A stretch of 64,000 nt of DNA from Chrysoporthe austroafricana (Eukaryota > Ascomycota > Sordariomycetes > Diaporthales > Cryphonectriaceae). The stretch's first letter is position 1, and each line of letters starts with the position of its first letter. The DNA is taken from NCBI GenBank assembly GCA_001051155.2, contig JYIP02000006.1:1674001-1738000 (forward strand), read 5' to 3'. This document shows positions 45,579 to 56,570 of the stretch, one piece after another. A model generated the notes under the pieces. The model worked only from the letters and a program-made list of their open reading frames with translations, made no database searches and was not told where the DNA came from. Position numbers and translations under genes: made by a program.

Positions 45579-46500
45579 GGTCGATCCGTGGTCCGCGCAA
45601 GCACGAGCTGAAGGAGAGATCGCCGCACTACCGCAGGTAGGGGTGCCGTGGAGTTATCGTGGGATCGAGGTCCTGGGGACTTGATCTGAGGGTGGCGTTA
45701 CCGCCGTGACGCAATCATCCGAGGAGAGTCGCTTCGCAGAAGGAGTCAGGCCGGAGGGAGGGGGGAGAAGCGAACAGCAGCCCGCTGGGATGAACGTCGC
45801 CGTCGACGGTAGGAAACGATGCCGGCGTCGTCGGTGGAGTGAGGTCGAAAAAAAGCGAAAAGGTAAAAAGGAAACGGATCGTGTGAGTGGTTCTATGTGG
45901 TTGGTGGTTGGCGGTTGGACACGAGCCGTGGCACGAGCGGGACGCTGCGAGGTGCGCTGCAGCCGTGTGCCGGTCCAGTCCAGGCCTGGAATGCCAACCA
46001 GTCCCAACCAGTCCAGGTGCAGCACTGGCGCAGCTGCGTTGCGCGGTCTGCGGAGCAGGTTCGGCTGAAGCGGTACCCAGTAGGGTGGCGTAGCGGATGT
46101 CGCTGTCGCTGTTGCTGTCGCTGTCGCTGTCGTTGGTTGGCTTGGGCTGCCAGTTGCAGGTGCCGTCGAGCAGTGATAGAGAGCGTATCCAGGTGCCCGG
46201 GTCGGTATCAGAGGTGTGGGACAGGAGGGCGAAGTCAAGACGACAAGGCACTTCGCTCGACAAAAGAAATCATGTGAGAAGGTCGACGCCACGGGGTATC
46301 CTTATTTTTAGGTGGGAGAGGGGAGAGAGAAGAAGGAGAAAGTGATCGATCAGGTCAGGTGAGGAGGAGAGAGGGAAAAAAAAAAAATGAAGTCACCTAG
46401 TTCGAAGATACGGAAGAGGCGGATGAGGGGAAAGAAGTTAGCCGGTAGTCGAGAGAGTTGGCCCTAGGGAGGGGATGGGCTCTGGCGTGGTGGTAGTGGT
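45579..46500. other. 5' region of the SPRY gene
   Basis: GC-rich sequence upstream of the minus-strand start. Short frames here have low complexity; no gene is supported. It contains the GTCGCT repeat listed separately and an A-run near 46,376-46,387. Confidence 0.45.
46099..46132 (+). repeat. GTCGCT hexamer repeat
   Basis: About five to six tandem copies of GTCGCT with single-base changes, upstream of the SPRY adaptor gene. Confidence 0.75.
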
Positions 46501-49400
46501 TGTGGTCGTGGTGGTGGGTTTGGGGCAGCGGGCGTAAGCGCTGTCAGGGTCGCAAATCCCATATCCATGCTATGCTACACACAGCTCACGCCCAGCAGTG
46601 CCAGCGGCAGCTGAGGGAGGAGGCAGTGGGAGGGAGCACTGCAGGACGGCCCTGGGCCCCAGGCCAGGCCTCAGATGGGGTGCGGCTGGCCCGTTCGTGG
46701 CCCGCCACTCTCGTCTTCCAGGCCCACCCTGCAGCAGCCCGGCCCAGAGGTACCCCTGGCCCGTGCCGTGCTAGCCCTCACGCGCGGGCGCCGCCGCGGC
46801 TCTATCACAGCCCCCCTGTGGCGGTACGAGAGGGTCGCTGCGAGGACAGCAATGACGCTGGCATCTGGCATGTGGGCCTGGTCTTGAAACAGCCGTGATC
46901 GCCCGGGCGGGACAGGGAGTCGAGGGAGGAGGACTGTCTCGATTCTGCCATGGCAGTGCATGGCACGAATTACGCTCATCTCGTCCGCGTCCCGGCCTGG
47001 AACATCTCAATAATAAGGTCGCGCGTCTGCACCAACCGACCGGTTCGGCTGCTCCTCTGTAGCCCAGGTGCGTAGGTCGGACCCTCCCTCCTCCCGGCGG
47101 CTCCCGGCAGACTGTTTATGCGCATGCGCCCCCAGCCTCTCGCACCAACCCTGAAGCCTGTGCTTGATCAAGCCTGCGACCCACAGCGCACAGCATGATC
47201 GCCCTGCCCAGTACCCCCCAGTGCCTCCCTGGCCCCTGGTCCCCTCAGCTGGCTGGCGCGCTGCCGGCCCTCTTGGGGCCTGTGGTGAGGCTCTGGCCTG
47301 GTTTCATGACAGGCCAGAACGTGAGCCGCATCACTCAACGATGTGACCCGAAACCAGTCTTCTGACCACCTTCCCGATCTCTCCTCTGGTGGTACGCTGG
47401 ATTTGTATATCTGATCTACGTGAGACCTCCCCCCACTCGGGGTGCACCAGCGTGCAGTGCGCCCAGGCACGCCGGGCCCGTCCTCATTCCAGATCGCCGC
47501 CGGCGCGCGGGCGGCTGGCTGGCCGTAGAGCTCCCGTCAGCCTCGCGTGGGGATGCTATTTTTATACTTAAGCTCGTGGCTCCCACCTGGGCACCGTCCT
47601 CTCTCCACCATGCTTCTCTTTCCATTGCCGTTGCTGACCGCTTACTAGTACTTTCCAATCTACTTATAAACCCCCCAGCCACCGCACTGCGCATCCTGAA
47701 CAACTGCCGGGACAAACGTGCCTCCAATGTCTCACAGTGCGACAATCATCGCCAGCCTGCACCCAGGGATGCCAATCACGGCCCGGCCCCTGAGGGCCGC
47801 CGAGCCTGCTCTCTCACGATCGGCACAAGGCACAGAGGAACAAGGCGATTACCTCCAGGATATCCTCTCTTATAGGTGGTAGAGCCCACCTCCGTCCTTG
47901 GTTGGATTGACTAGCACATCAAGGTCAGAATGCTGGGGACGAAGTGCTCTTCACGCTCGACCCACCGCCCGCCGAACTGCCGCTCCGCTTATAACGACCA
48001 GGTATCCGGCTCTCACCTATGAAACAAATACGACGACCATATAAAGTTAAAGTCTGGATTCGGTGATCTTATGGCAGCTGGGGGCCGACCGTGGCCGGCC
48101 ATCCCGACCTCGGGAGTCTATAGCAGCTCAGGCCCCGTACCCGGCCCCGCCCGGACACAGCGTCAGACGACCTACGACCGATCACCAAGCTATAAATACA
48201 GCAACAGTCCAATTCTGACGGCTCGGCTTGGAAAGACGTATGCTGCATATCCGACCCCTTGGTCAGCCTCCATCCCAGCCTGGGGGTGTTCAAGCGCGCA
48301 GTAGCCACCACGGAATAGTCTGCGCGTGTTCATCTCTACAGCGCCGGCCGCCATAGACACAGATTACCTCGCCGCCTTGGATTTGTTTGATTTCGATTAA
48401 CCCCTTCGACAGTTCTGTAATTGGTGGCAAAAAAATGCCGCGCTCTTCTCCCTTGCACGGACTGCTGCACTGCCTCTCTCGATCCCAGGGTAGGATCCAT
48501 GACACGAACACGGGTGGACCATGAAAACAAAAAAAGGTAATGAAGACGTATAACACTGGATATTCGGCAACAGCTACCCACTGAGCTACTACGTTAATCC
48601 TGCCCTCAACGGCTCAAGTACGAAAGAGCTGGCGGAAGTTTCCTGTTGTCCGCTGGGTAGGGATACGAGAAAGTTCCTAGGTAGTTATAGTGCCAGAATT
48701 ATCCATTGCCAATATAACGCGTAATTTGCTGTGCTCATTACGAGTCATAAACATGTGCGGTTCCGAATAGGGTTGAATGAGTTCTTGTCGGTACGAAATA
48801 CTTCTAGGGTACTGTTAAGTATTTTTTTTTTTTCTCTTCCCGTTTGTACGTCTCTAGCCGCTTCAGCATTTTTGTAATGAGCACTGCGATAGCACAAGTA
48901 CCTACAAGCGAGCTTCATACGGCCGTTCTCATTCTCTTTTGTATTAGATAGATATCAATCTCAACATTAGCGTTAACAGGCTCTAGAAGTACGCACATGA
49001 TTCCGAAGTATGGGTGGTTCAAACAGGATGCCGAAGTATTCGCGTAATTCGGCAGTGTGCAAGGTGTAAAGAGCTTATCTATAGACCTTTTCAAAATAAC
49101 AAACTACAAAAATGGCCTCTGTACCAACTATCGCTATTACTCTTTCCCATCGTTATCAGCACTTCAAGGAAGCGAATCAAGTATAGTACAGCCCAAAAAG
49201 CCATATACGATCAAAGCTAACATTTTCCCAGGCTATCGCGATATCTGCGGCGCTCCCTAATGGAAGCCCATAGGGTCGCGGCCGTAAATTTCGCCGTGGT
49301 AGAGGACGCGGTATTCAGTCACCTATCCCTCTATAGTTTCTCAATTAGAACTTACGATAGCGCTATCGCTATTCCTCCTGGAAATCTTGCATCGACTAGC
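46501..49400. other. Gene-poor region
   Basis: No supportable gene in 2.9 kb. GC-rich until about 48.3 kb, then closer to balanced. A tRNA-like box A sequence occurs near 48,570-48,590 on the minus strand, but no box B or cloverleaf could be built (see rejected list). Confidence 0.4.
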
Positions 49401-50130
49401 CTTTGCTACTGCTGATCGTTATCGCGGCTGCGCGCAAGCATATAGCGAGGCTATTGAAGAAGCTTGCCAATGAAGCCGATTACCGTCGAGCCAGCCATCG
49501 TCAAGCCAAGAACGCCCCCAGCTGGCGCTCTCTGCGATGCTCGATCCTGCCCTCGGTAGTCCTATTTACACTGCTCTTTCGGCGTCGCAAAACCAGCAGG
49601 AGCTGTGCTCAGCCAAGTGCGCTGGCCTGATCAGACAGATTTATAAGACCTTTGTGATTCCCAGCGAATTGGGAGTGGTCACTCCTTTTTCTTGTCACTA
49701 GTTATGATGCCTGAAGCATTCGCGACTGCTGCAGCTGCACCCATAAAGGGCGACAACCCAGACGCCTTGGCCGATATCGTAGAAAGCTAAGCGTATAATA
49801 TAAAGCCTCAGTGTGTGCGCAAGGGGACCCAAGGCGCACAGTTCCTGCCTGCCATTGCGGCAGCTAAGAAGCAGGAAAACTACGTTATAATCAAAAACCA
49901 TTATTCTGCATTCCATTCAGGCCAGATACTAGGACTGCCAAGGAGATTGTTCGCCACAGAACTGTATCTCGGCGGTTCAATAACCAATGTTGGCGCATAC
50001 GCGACCGTATTTGCCGCAAGTTCTCACGGCTTCAGCATAATTATCGTAAAGAACTGCTGCGGATATCGGAATGAGATGAAGCATATAGACGCTAAGAGGA
50101 AGCTGATGGAAATAACGGGCTGTTAATTTG
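49401..50130 (+). pseudogene. Unresolved coding-like remnants
   Basis: Several plus-strand pieces look protein-like but in different frames and with stops: CAGLIRQIYKTFVIPSELGV near 49,620-49,680, MMPEAFATAAAAPIKGDNPD near 49,705, and RICRKFSRLQHNYRKELLRI near 50,010-50,070. The last recalls basic helical tails of repetitive fungal ORFs. I cannot name the family and cannot splice a gene. Confidence 0.25.
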
Positions 50131-51093
50131 TTATGGCTACAGATATCGTACTTGTACTTAATCTCAATAGCACTCGCCGCCAGCTATCAGGATTCACAAA
50201 CTCCACAATCTAATAGCTCTATTGTGGGATAGCCAGTATGGGACAGCCAGAGCTGTTCACTCTGGCTTATGGGGACGGGCCAGGATATAGCCCGTGCGCC
50301 AGGGCAAAGCCATTTCTACGCTCTGGCTATTGCTCACGGTTTTCTTTCCCTCCTTTCTTCTAAACAGACACAATAACAAATAGCAAATCAAACCCAGTTA
50401 TCACGTACGTAATTAAGCCCAGCCAACATCTATAGCAAGAGCAGTTGTAAAACCCAATTAGCATAAGCTACATAACCATTATCTTAACTTGAATAACACC
50501 AGCTTAAAATAGCAAAGAGAATGGTCATAGCACTACAAATACTTATTTGCCCCTAATTGCTATTTATTATATTTAGAGTCCATTATACCATTAGGTAAAC
50601 CCAGAATTGTTACAATGTAACTAAGCATAATATATGTATTCATTTGGCATTAATGAAGCCTAAATTTATTTAACAAATTATATATTAATATTAATGAAAA
50701 TCCTGAATGAGCTAACGCAAATGAAAATCTTGCAAGCTACGTACATATAACAAAATATAATTTTCTATCATAAAGAAATAATTTTTGACTACTTTTCTTC
50801 TAATACACCATGTTCACCGCTAATAAAACCTCAGAATCCTGACTTTACAGGCAAAATCGACACTCATACGAAGGAACTCTTGCCGGACCGATTTACGAGC
50901 AGGAAAGTTAAAAGCACGATGCTATATGGGCGAGGCAAGACAAGTCACTCTCACAAGCCAGATAAAGTATGAACAATACAAGATATTATAGATTCCTACA
51001 AAATTGTTACAAACTGTATCAGCATTAACAAGTTCAACATTCTTGCAAATATATAAGACCGTTCTTTCAAATCGTGGAGGCTAGGGGTACTTC
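50131..51093. other. AT-rich gap without gene
   Basis: AT-rich from about 50,340 to 51,060, less extreme than the 1-20,850 block. It holds no frame or recognisable element and may be the flank of the gag relic that follows. Confidence 0.4.
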
Positions 51094-51525
51094 ATGAGCA
51101 ATAACGTAAGTTTGACCTACATATTTGATATTTGCGGAAATGTATCGCGCATATTTGCTGACATTATCAAGTTCTTTGTACTTACAGCCGGTGGAAAAAC
51201 GACTTCTACAGCATGGCAACCCCGTACGCAAGCCAATACTGGAAGAAGTAGAACTATAGCACCAAATACTACAGCGACCCTGACATACGGAGGAATGACG
51301 CATTCCGGTCTGATGCTGTGGAGAAATATAAAGGTTAAAGCTGATGCACGCATCAGCGATTCGCTTTTGCACGTTTTTTCGCCACAGATGCAGCTTGACA
51401 CTGCCTAACGACTCCTTATCAAAGGGAAGTGTTTCAACTGTGGAAAAGACGGACAGTTCGCCAGGAAATGCCGACAAAAGAAAAACTTGGGAAGCTGGCA
51501 ACCAGTCCTTCAGCCTAAAGTGCCG
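51094..51525 (+). pseudogene. Retroelement gag zinc-knuckle relic
   Basis: One plus-strand frame runs from ATG 51094 through a stop at 51406-51408 and on to KGKCFNCGKDGQFARKCRQK at 51421-51480. The segment CFNCGKDGQFARKC is a CX2CX4HX4C retroviral-type zinc knuckle in which the His reads Gln. A basic, Trp-containing tail (GSWQPVLQPKVPNW) follows, as in fungal Gag proteins. No protease, RT or LTR was found next to it. It therefore appears to be an isolated, decayed gag fragment. Confidence 0.55.
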
Positions 51526-51526
51526 A

Positions 51527-51558
51527 ATTGGTAAAATACTGGTTTGTATTTTACCAAT
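51527..51558 (+). repeat. Perfect 13-bp hairpin
   Basis: ATTGGTAAAATAC at 51527-51539 and its exact reverse complement at 51546-51558, separated by six bases. It stands just before the 58-bp tandem repeats. Could fold in RNA or DNA; role unknown. Confidence 0.8.
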
Positions 51559-51576
51559 CTTTAGATTTCGAGTGTT

Positions 51577-51808
51577 CTCAAAAAGGCTCAGTTTTTGCCG
51601 CCTCGCATATGCATTTGCATATGCGAAATCTTTTCTCAAAAAGGCTCAGCTTTTGCCGCCTCGCATATGCATATGCATATGCGAAATCTTTTCTCAAAAA
51701 GGCTCAGTTTTTGCCGTCTCGCATATGCATATGCATATGCGAAATCTTTTCTCAAAAAGGCTCAGTTTTTGCCGAATCGCATATGCTTATGTGAGGTCCT
51801 TTGTTCCC
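51577..51808 (+). repeat. Four 58-bp tandem repeats with palindromic core
   Basis: Units start at 51577, 51635, 51693 and 51751, exactly 58 bp apart; a fifth, decayed copy follows to about 51,860. Each unit contains CTCAAAAAGGCTCAGTTTTT, a GCCGCCT-like spacer and an ATATGC-rich palindrome. In units two and three the palindrome is a perfect 22-bp sequence made of three overlapping GCATATGC motifs flanked by C and G; in unit one a single central base breaks it. The fourth diverges after its first 25 bases. As 58 is not a multiple of three, the array is not coding. Confidence 0.9.
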
Positions 51809-51860
51809 GAAGAGGCCTAGTTTTTGTCGCCTTGTATGTGCTGATGCAAGATCTACCTAC

Positions 51861-53477
51861 ATTGGCAGACAAAGAGATTTTACCGACTTTTGCTCTGAGA
51901 AAAGATGAGAGTCCGTGCCAGGACGCAGCGCGGCAGATATTTTTGAGTTTCGTGTTGTTAGAGGCGATTAGATGATGGACAGGCGGCAATACATGTCTGA
52001 TTAGGATAAATGGGTTGGCTCTGAGATAGCGGAGGAAAATGGAGTTGTGTGGGAAGGAGATGACGGTCGACGATATCTTGGGCAACACAGAAGATTCGAC
52101 CATACAGCTAGTAAGAGTAGTGGAGTTACAAATGATCATACCAGTATGTAGTGAGAGCTTCCGTATTGATGGTCGTATGCCATGCTAGCATAGGTCTGTT
52201 TGGCCACCAAGCCTGAGTGGCACTATGGTGGTCGAGCCTTAGGTACCTGTAGAAGGTCGATTGCATTATCAAAAACAACCTTGGAACTTATCATCAATGA
52301 GCACAGTCGGATACGCTGTATACAAGAAGGGATGTTCCTCTTTTCGATATTATTTGCACTTCTTCGCTGCTTCTCATGTACTGCCTAGGTACTATCGCAC
52401 AGTCAAGACCTGACCTGTACACGACTCCCTCTGCCAGGCTGATGGGATGCTTCGCTCCGATGTCCCACGACCACGAAGACATGGACCCCAGATGGCCGAC
52501 GTTATAGCGCATATCAGACTGAGCAAGCCCAGGGTCACCTGTAGAATATCCCCGAGGCTCAGCGGCTCAGGGTCGAGGTTCCTCGGGGCGATGCTTCCTT
52601 GCTGCCGGATGTCAGTTGCCTGCCTCAACAGTATGTTGATGGAGGCAAGGGAGCCTCGTCACTCACAACCGGCATGGCACAGGCATGGCACGCTAGCACG
52701 AGGGTTGCAAGGCTCAAGGCGTCGCGGGCGTTCATGATGCTCGAGATTTGCCCGCCCGAGGACAGTTCACCACAGAGCAGAGATTCCGGCAGCACCTGTG
52801 GCTCCAGCCATTAGTACCCAAAGCTTCCTTCACGCGTGATTCGCACCGATATCTTGGGCAGGTACTATATGACAGAGCAACGACGGCACTCACGAGCTGA
52901 TGATCCTGCTAGTGAGCCAAGGAGCAACCGACGGTCTAAGATAAAAATGATTTATTTGCAAAAGAGAGCAAGGATTTGAGGGTGGCACAATGCTTCTGGG
53001 CAGCTCAAGATGCGTGTGACCCGCGAAAATGAGAGGGCCTCTGAAATTATATATCCGGGCCCCTTGCTCGCATATCTACCACCCTCCTGGTTCAGACCCC
53101 GCGTGAGCATGGGTTGAACAAGAAAAAGAAAAGAAAAGAAAAGAGGGGAAGAGAGGGAGAGATAGAGTACTTTTCCTAGGAGAAGATGGCAGCAGGCTCG
53201 GCCGCGCAGGCGTGTACAGACTTGTATAATAGGCTATAGATATCAGCGCAGACCCTGCCTAGTCCCCCTTAGACCCCCGGGCTGCATGAAAATTAAGTTT
53301 GCGTCGACTCTTCTGTCGATGGCGAAGGGAAACGGGGGTGTCCACTGCCCTCCCAGGGCCTGCTCGGACAATGCTGAGGTGGTGTGGCAGGGCATCCCTG
53401 CAGGCTCTCAAGGCTTGGGACCGCTGACTTGGGGTGTCACACAGCACATCGTCCCTAATTGACAAGCTGCCTTAAAG
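51861..53477. other. Gap without supportable gene
   Basis: No recognisable coding sequence. Includes an AAAAG-type purine run at about 53,120-53,166. Confidence 0.4.
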
Positions 53478-53600
53478 CCTTCCACCCCGTCTTCCAGCCT
53501 TCCACCCGGTCCTCTTCAAGCCTTCTTCCACCCCGCCCTCCAGTCTTCCACCCCGTCTTCTGAAATCTTCCCACCCCGTCTCCACAAAGCCTCCCACCTA
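53478..53600 (+). repeat. Pyrimidine-rich degenerate minisatellite
   Basis: Repeated variants of CTTCCACCCCGTCTTCCAG occur at irregular 16-30 base spacing upstream of the zinc-finger gene. It may be a CT-rich promoter element. Confidence 0.65.
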
Positions 53601-53807
53601 TCCAGTCGAATCTCTGCGCCTTGCCTGCTTCGTTTTTATCCCTGTCCTCGCATCACTCCACGTATCTCTAGGCGCATCGCATAGGGTTCCCTCAGTCTGT
53701 TCTCTGTTTCTTCCCCCTCAAGCTTAACCGAGCCTTGGTCCTTTGCCACCTCCTTTATTCCTCACCTTGAGCTTGAAGATTGTCCGTCTCTAGAGCCTTC
53801 CTCTCTC

Positions 53808-54726
53808 ATGGAGACATGTCGTCCTATGGCAGCACACTCGAAGACAGACCCATTCGATCCGGTAAAGCCAAACCCAACGCTACGATAGGAAACAAGTCCC
53901 AAGCACGCAACAAAAATTTGATGTTCGTCGGCCGTACCATTATATCCATCCGTTCGCCTCGTGGGCTGCTATCTGGAGGCGATCCGCTGACGGAAAGTCC
54001 AGTCCCCCATCACGCCGGCGCCAGAGCTGTTCTCAGTGCGGCGAAGAATTCTCCAGGCTCGATGCTCTTCTGAGGCACTGTGAAGCAAAGCATGTCAGCC
54101 CCGAAGAGAGCCCAGGGTTCTACTGTCTAGTGCCCGGCTGCGGCGCCCAGGACCACAAGTTTCGCCGTCACGACAAGTTCCTGGAGCACTTCAAGAGGCA
54201 TCGGCTCGATCGCAGGCGGCCGTTGTACACGATCGACTATGTCTGGCGTATGCCTCAGGGAGGCTCGGCCGCAGACGCCGCCTCTACAGGCTTTGCAGAG
54301 AGCGAAGCCCAGACTGGCGGGGCGGGCGGCGACAGCGACGCCGCGTTCACAGCTGCAGGCGAAGATGCGACAGCGCTGCTGAAGGCACAGCACACTGCCA
54401 CTCTGGCTAACCTGGACATCAAGGAGGCAGAACTTGAGAGCAGGCAGGCAGAAGTGAGTAGGAAACAGAAAGCATGCTTTGAGGCGCATGATCTTCTGTT
54501 CGATTTGGACAGGTTGCTGATGAGGTGGGTTGCTCCCAATGCTTGCGAGAAGGTGGTGACGCCCTTGCTGGCGGCGGAAAGGGCCGCAACTGAAAACTTA
54601 AAACGCGCGGAACAAGAGCGGGATGAAGCGTTAGATGCGAGGTCTCAGGCGATAGAAGTAGTAGAAGCCATCGCGAGGGAAGCTAGCACGCTGAAGCGGC
54701 AAATTGATGCTTCAGCAACATCATGA
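53808..54726 (+). CDS. C2H2 zinc-finger protein with C-terminal coiled coil
   Basis: Favoured model: exon 53808-53861 (METCRPMAAHSKTDPFDP), intron 53862-54024 (donor GTAAAG, branch GCTGAC at 53986, acceptor CCAG), exon 54025-54726; 251 residues. Finger 1 is CSQCGEEFSRLDALLRHCEA then KH, fitting C-X2-C-X12-H-X4-H. Finger 2 starts at CLVPGC and ends HFKRH, fitting C-X4-C-X15-H-X3-H. After an Ala/Gly-rich linker, the C-terminal 110 residues form a heptad-like coiled coil (EAELESRQAEVSRKQ, AAERAATENLKRAEQERDEA). This suggests a DNA- or RNA-binding protein that self-associates. Exon 2 is well supported; exon 1 is less sure, since another ATG at 53816 lies in a different frame that does not join cleanly. 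Confidence 0.65.
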
Positions 54727-55655
54727 GAGATTGCGAGTAATTCGAAATACTTTCTAATCGTGTACCTGGGTACCAAAAGATGTCATTGCTTGTAGCTTCA
54801 GCAATGGAGAAGTGCTCCAAATTCTTTCAAAACGCCCAGCCTCAGAGTCAGAAATATTTAGTAAGATTAAAAGCCACAATTATAATCGAGTTCGAGGTGC
54901 GATTTCTCTAACAACCTTTCTCCGTGCAAGGCCCGGCTGGCATGGTGAACTCAGAATTGGACCATAATTACCATCGGACATCCGCGAATGAGGCTAAGCG
55001 TGAATCTGTGTGATCGATATTCTGGCCTTTGTGTGTTGCAGGCGACGACGCGGCTTTAATTAGATGTGATTATTCCGATAGCTGTTTGCTGGCCAGCCTA
55101 GATCTCCTCTCTTCTCTCTTCAGCGTGATTTATCCCGAAACACACTTACCTGCCGCCACAAGCGGTCTGTGACTGCATTGGGGTCTCTGGATGTCGGCTT
55201 GACCACTTTTATCTTGTCAAATGTACACGCGTCCATAGGCTGTCGTGCCATGGCTGACAAGCCTCGGGCACCGCCCCCTATGTCTGGGTCTCTTCCCAAC
55301 TTTACAGAAATTCCCATTTGAAGATGGTAGAATCTATGAGCCGGTCGCAAGATTATCAGTGGAACACACTCGGGGGCTTGTTTATATGCTCAATTATCTC
55401 CTATGGCAGCCAGACTACCAAATAGATTCTATTACCTCATTTCTTCCACAGCTCTGTGTGGCGCTGAGTTCCTTACAAAGGGTCTTTTCGCGGCAAGCGC
55501 GTAGACATCTAAAATGCAATGCTAAGTTGTAAAAGTGGTTGAATAGCTCCATCGCTTGTAGTAAGTTCAACAATTCATCTTTCCGAAATCCATGGGTTCT
55601 CTCGTCGAGACTTCAGCCCACAAGCCCCAGGCCTATTCCGCCCTAACTCCTTTCA
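54727..55655. other. Gap without supportable gene
   Basis: Short frames on both strands (for example 55245-55532 +) have no recognisable domain. It contains the 3' flanks of the zinc-finger (+) and methyltransferase (-) genes, which converge here. Confidence 0.45.
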
Positions 55656-56570
55656 TCACCACTCATACCTGAGATACCTCCCCATCCTTCTCAGTGCCGG
55701 TATCCACGAGTACGACCAGAAGACCCATCTCATCAGGAGCGGCAGCTCCGCGTTCTCCGGGTTGTCGCTCGCGAAGACCTCGTCCCGCAGCCGCAGGCCC
55801 GGGTGCCAGCCCTCGAGCTCCCTCGGATCGCCGACGGCCCACGAGAACGCCGACCCCGTCTGCGAGACGATGGGGTCGAGCCGCTGGAACATCAGCGGGA
55901 GCCAGGACAGGCAGTCGAAGCACATCTGGTTGCCCTCCGCCGTGAAGTAGCCCGCCACCTGCTCGACCAGCGCCCGGCCCTCGGCCGGCCGCAGGTACAT
56001 CGACAGGCCCTCGAACACGACCACCGTCCGCCGGCCGCGCGGCAGGCCCAGCCGCGCGAGCCAGTTCTCCTCGGTGACGTCGACCGCCCGCGCCCCGTAG
56101 CGCATCCGCGCCGCCGCGGGCCGCGGCACGCACAGCCTCTCCCGCAGCGCGATGACGTGCGCCAGGTCGCTGTCCACCCAGTGCACCGGCGGCCCGTCCG
56201 TGCCCTCGCCCGCGTCCTCGCCGCAGCAGCGGTCCTCGACCCGCAGCGCGCGCGTGTCCAGCCCCGCGGCCAGGTGCAGGACCGTGACGGGCTGCCGCTG
56301 CTGCCGGGCCTCGTCGATGAATTCGGCGACCCACCGGTCCATGATCCGCGCGCGGAGGGCGAAGACCGCGCACTTCCCCGGGAAGAGCCCCAGCTTCGCC
56401 CAGTCGTAGTCGAGCTGGTCGACCATGCGGGCGGCGTGCTGGTCGCCCAGGATCGGCCTGGGCCCCTTCGCGTCGGCCGCGCGCGAGTAGAGGATGCCGA
56501 GGAGTGTCTCGGGGACCCCGCTCAGGTTGGGCGACAGCTTGGGGGCGCGTGCCTGCGAAGGCGGTTCCAT
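55656..56570 (-). CDS. Leucine carboxyl methyltransferase-family SAM methyltransferase
   Basis: Single-exon gene of 304 residues, ATG at 56570. The SAM-binding motif LHLAAGLDTRALR (98-110) is the family hallmark, followed by an acidic motif HWVDSDLAHVIALRERL (130-146) and the VFEGLSMYL segment (185-193). The C-terminal part is rich in Trp (WVFWSYSWIPALRRMGRYL). The family contains both true protein-phosphatase 2A methyltransferases and small-molecule O-methyltransferases of the TcmP type used in polyketide tailoring. The compact length and lack of PPM1-specific features favour the second group, but no polyketide or other biosynthetic genes lie nearby, so the substrate is unknown. Confidence 0.83.
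   Translation of the reverse strand: MEPPSQARAPKLSPNLSGVPETLLGILYSRAADAKGPRPILGDQHAARMVDQLDYDWAKLGLFPGKCAVFALRARIMDRWVAEFIDEARQQRQPVTVLHLAAGLDTRALRVEDRCCGEDAGEGTDGPPVHWVDSDLAHVIALRERLCVPRPAAARMRYGARAVDVTEENWLARLGLPRGRRTVVVFEGLSMYLRPAEGRALVEQVAGYFTAEGNQMCFDCLSWLPLMFQRLDPIVSQTGSAFSWAVGDPRELEGWHPGLRLRDEVFASDNPENAELPLLMRWVFWSYSWIPALRRMGRYLRYEW

Noticed and set aside
45654..46292. 212-codon minus-strand frame upstream of the SPRY gene
   Set aside because: Thr/Pro/Ser-rich low-complexity sequence in the 5' region, including the translated GTCGCT repeat; no domain.
48540..48600. tRNA gene suggested by a box A-like TAGCTCAGTGGGTAG on the minus strand
   Set aside because: No T-arm/box B at the right distance and no acceptor stem can be paired.
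51577..51808. CRISPR array
   Set aside because: The repeats are directly tandem without unique spacers, no cas genes exist, and the DNA is eukaryotic.
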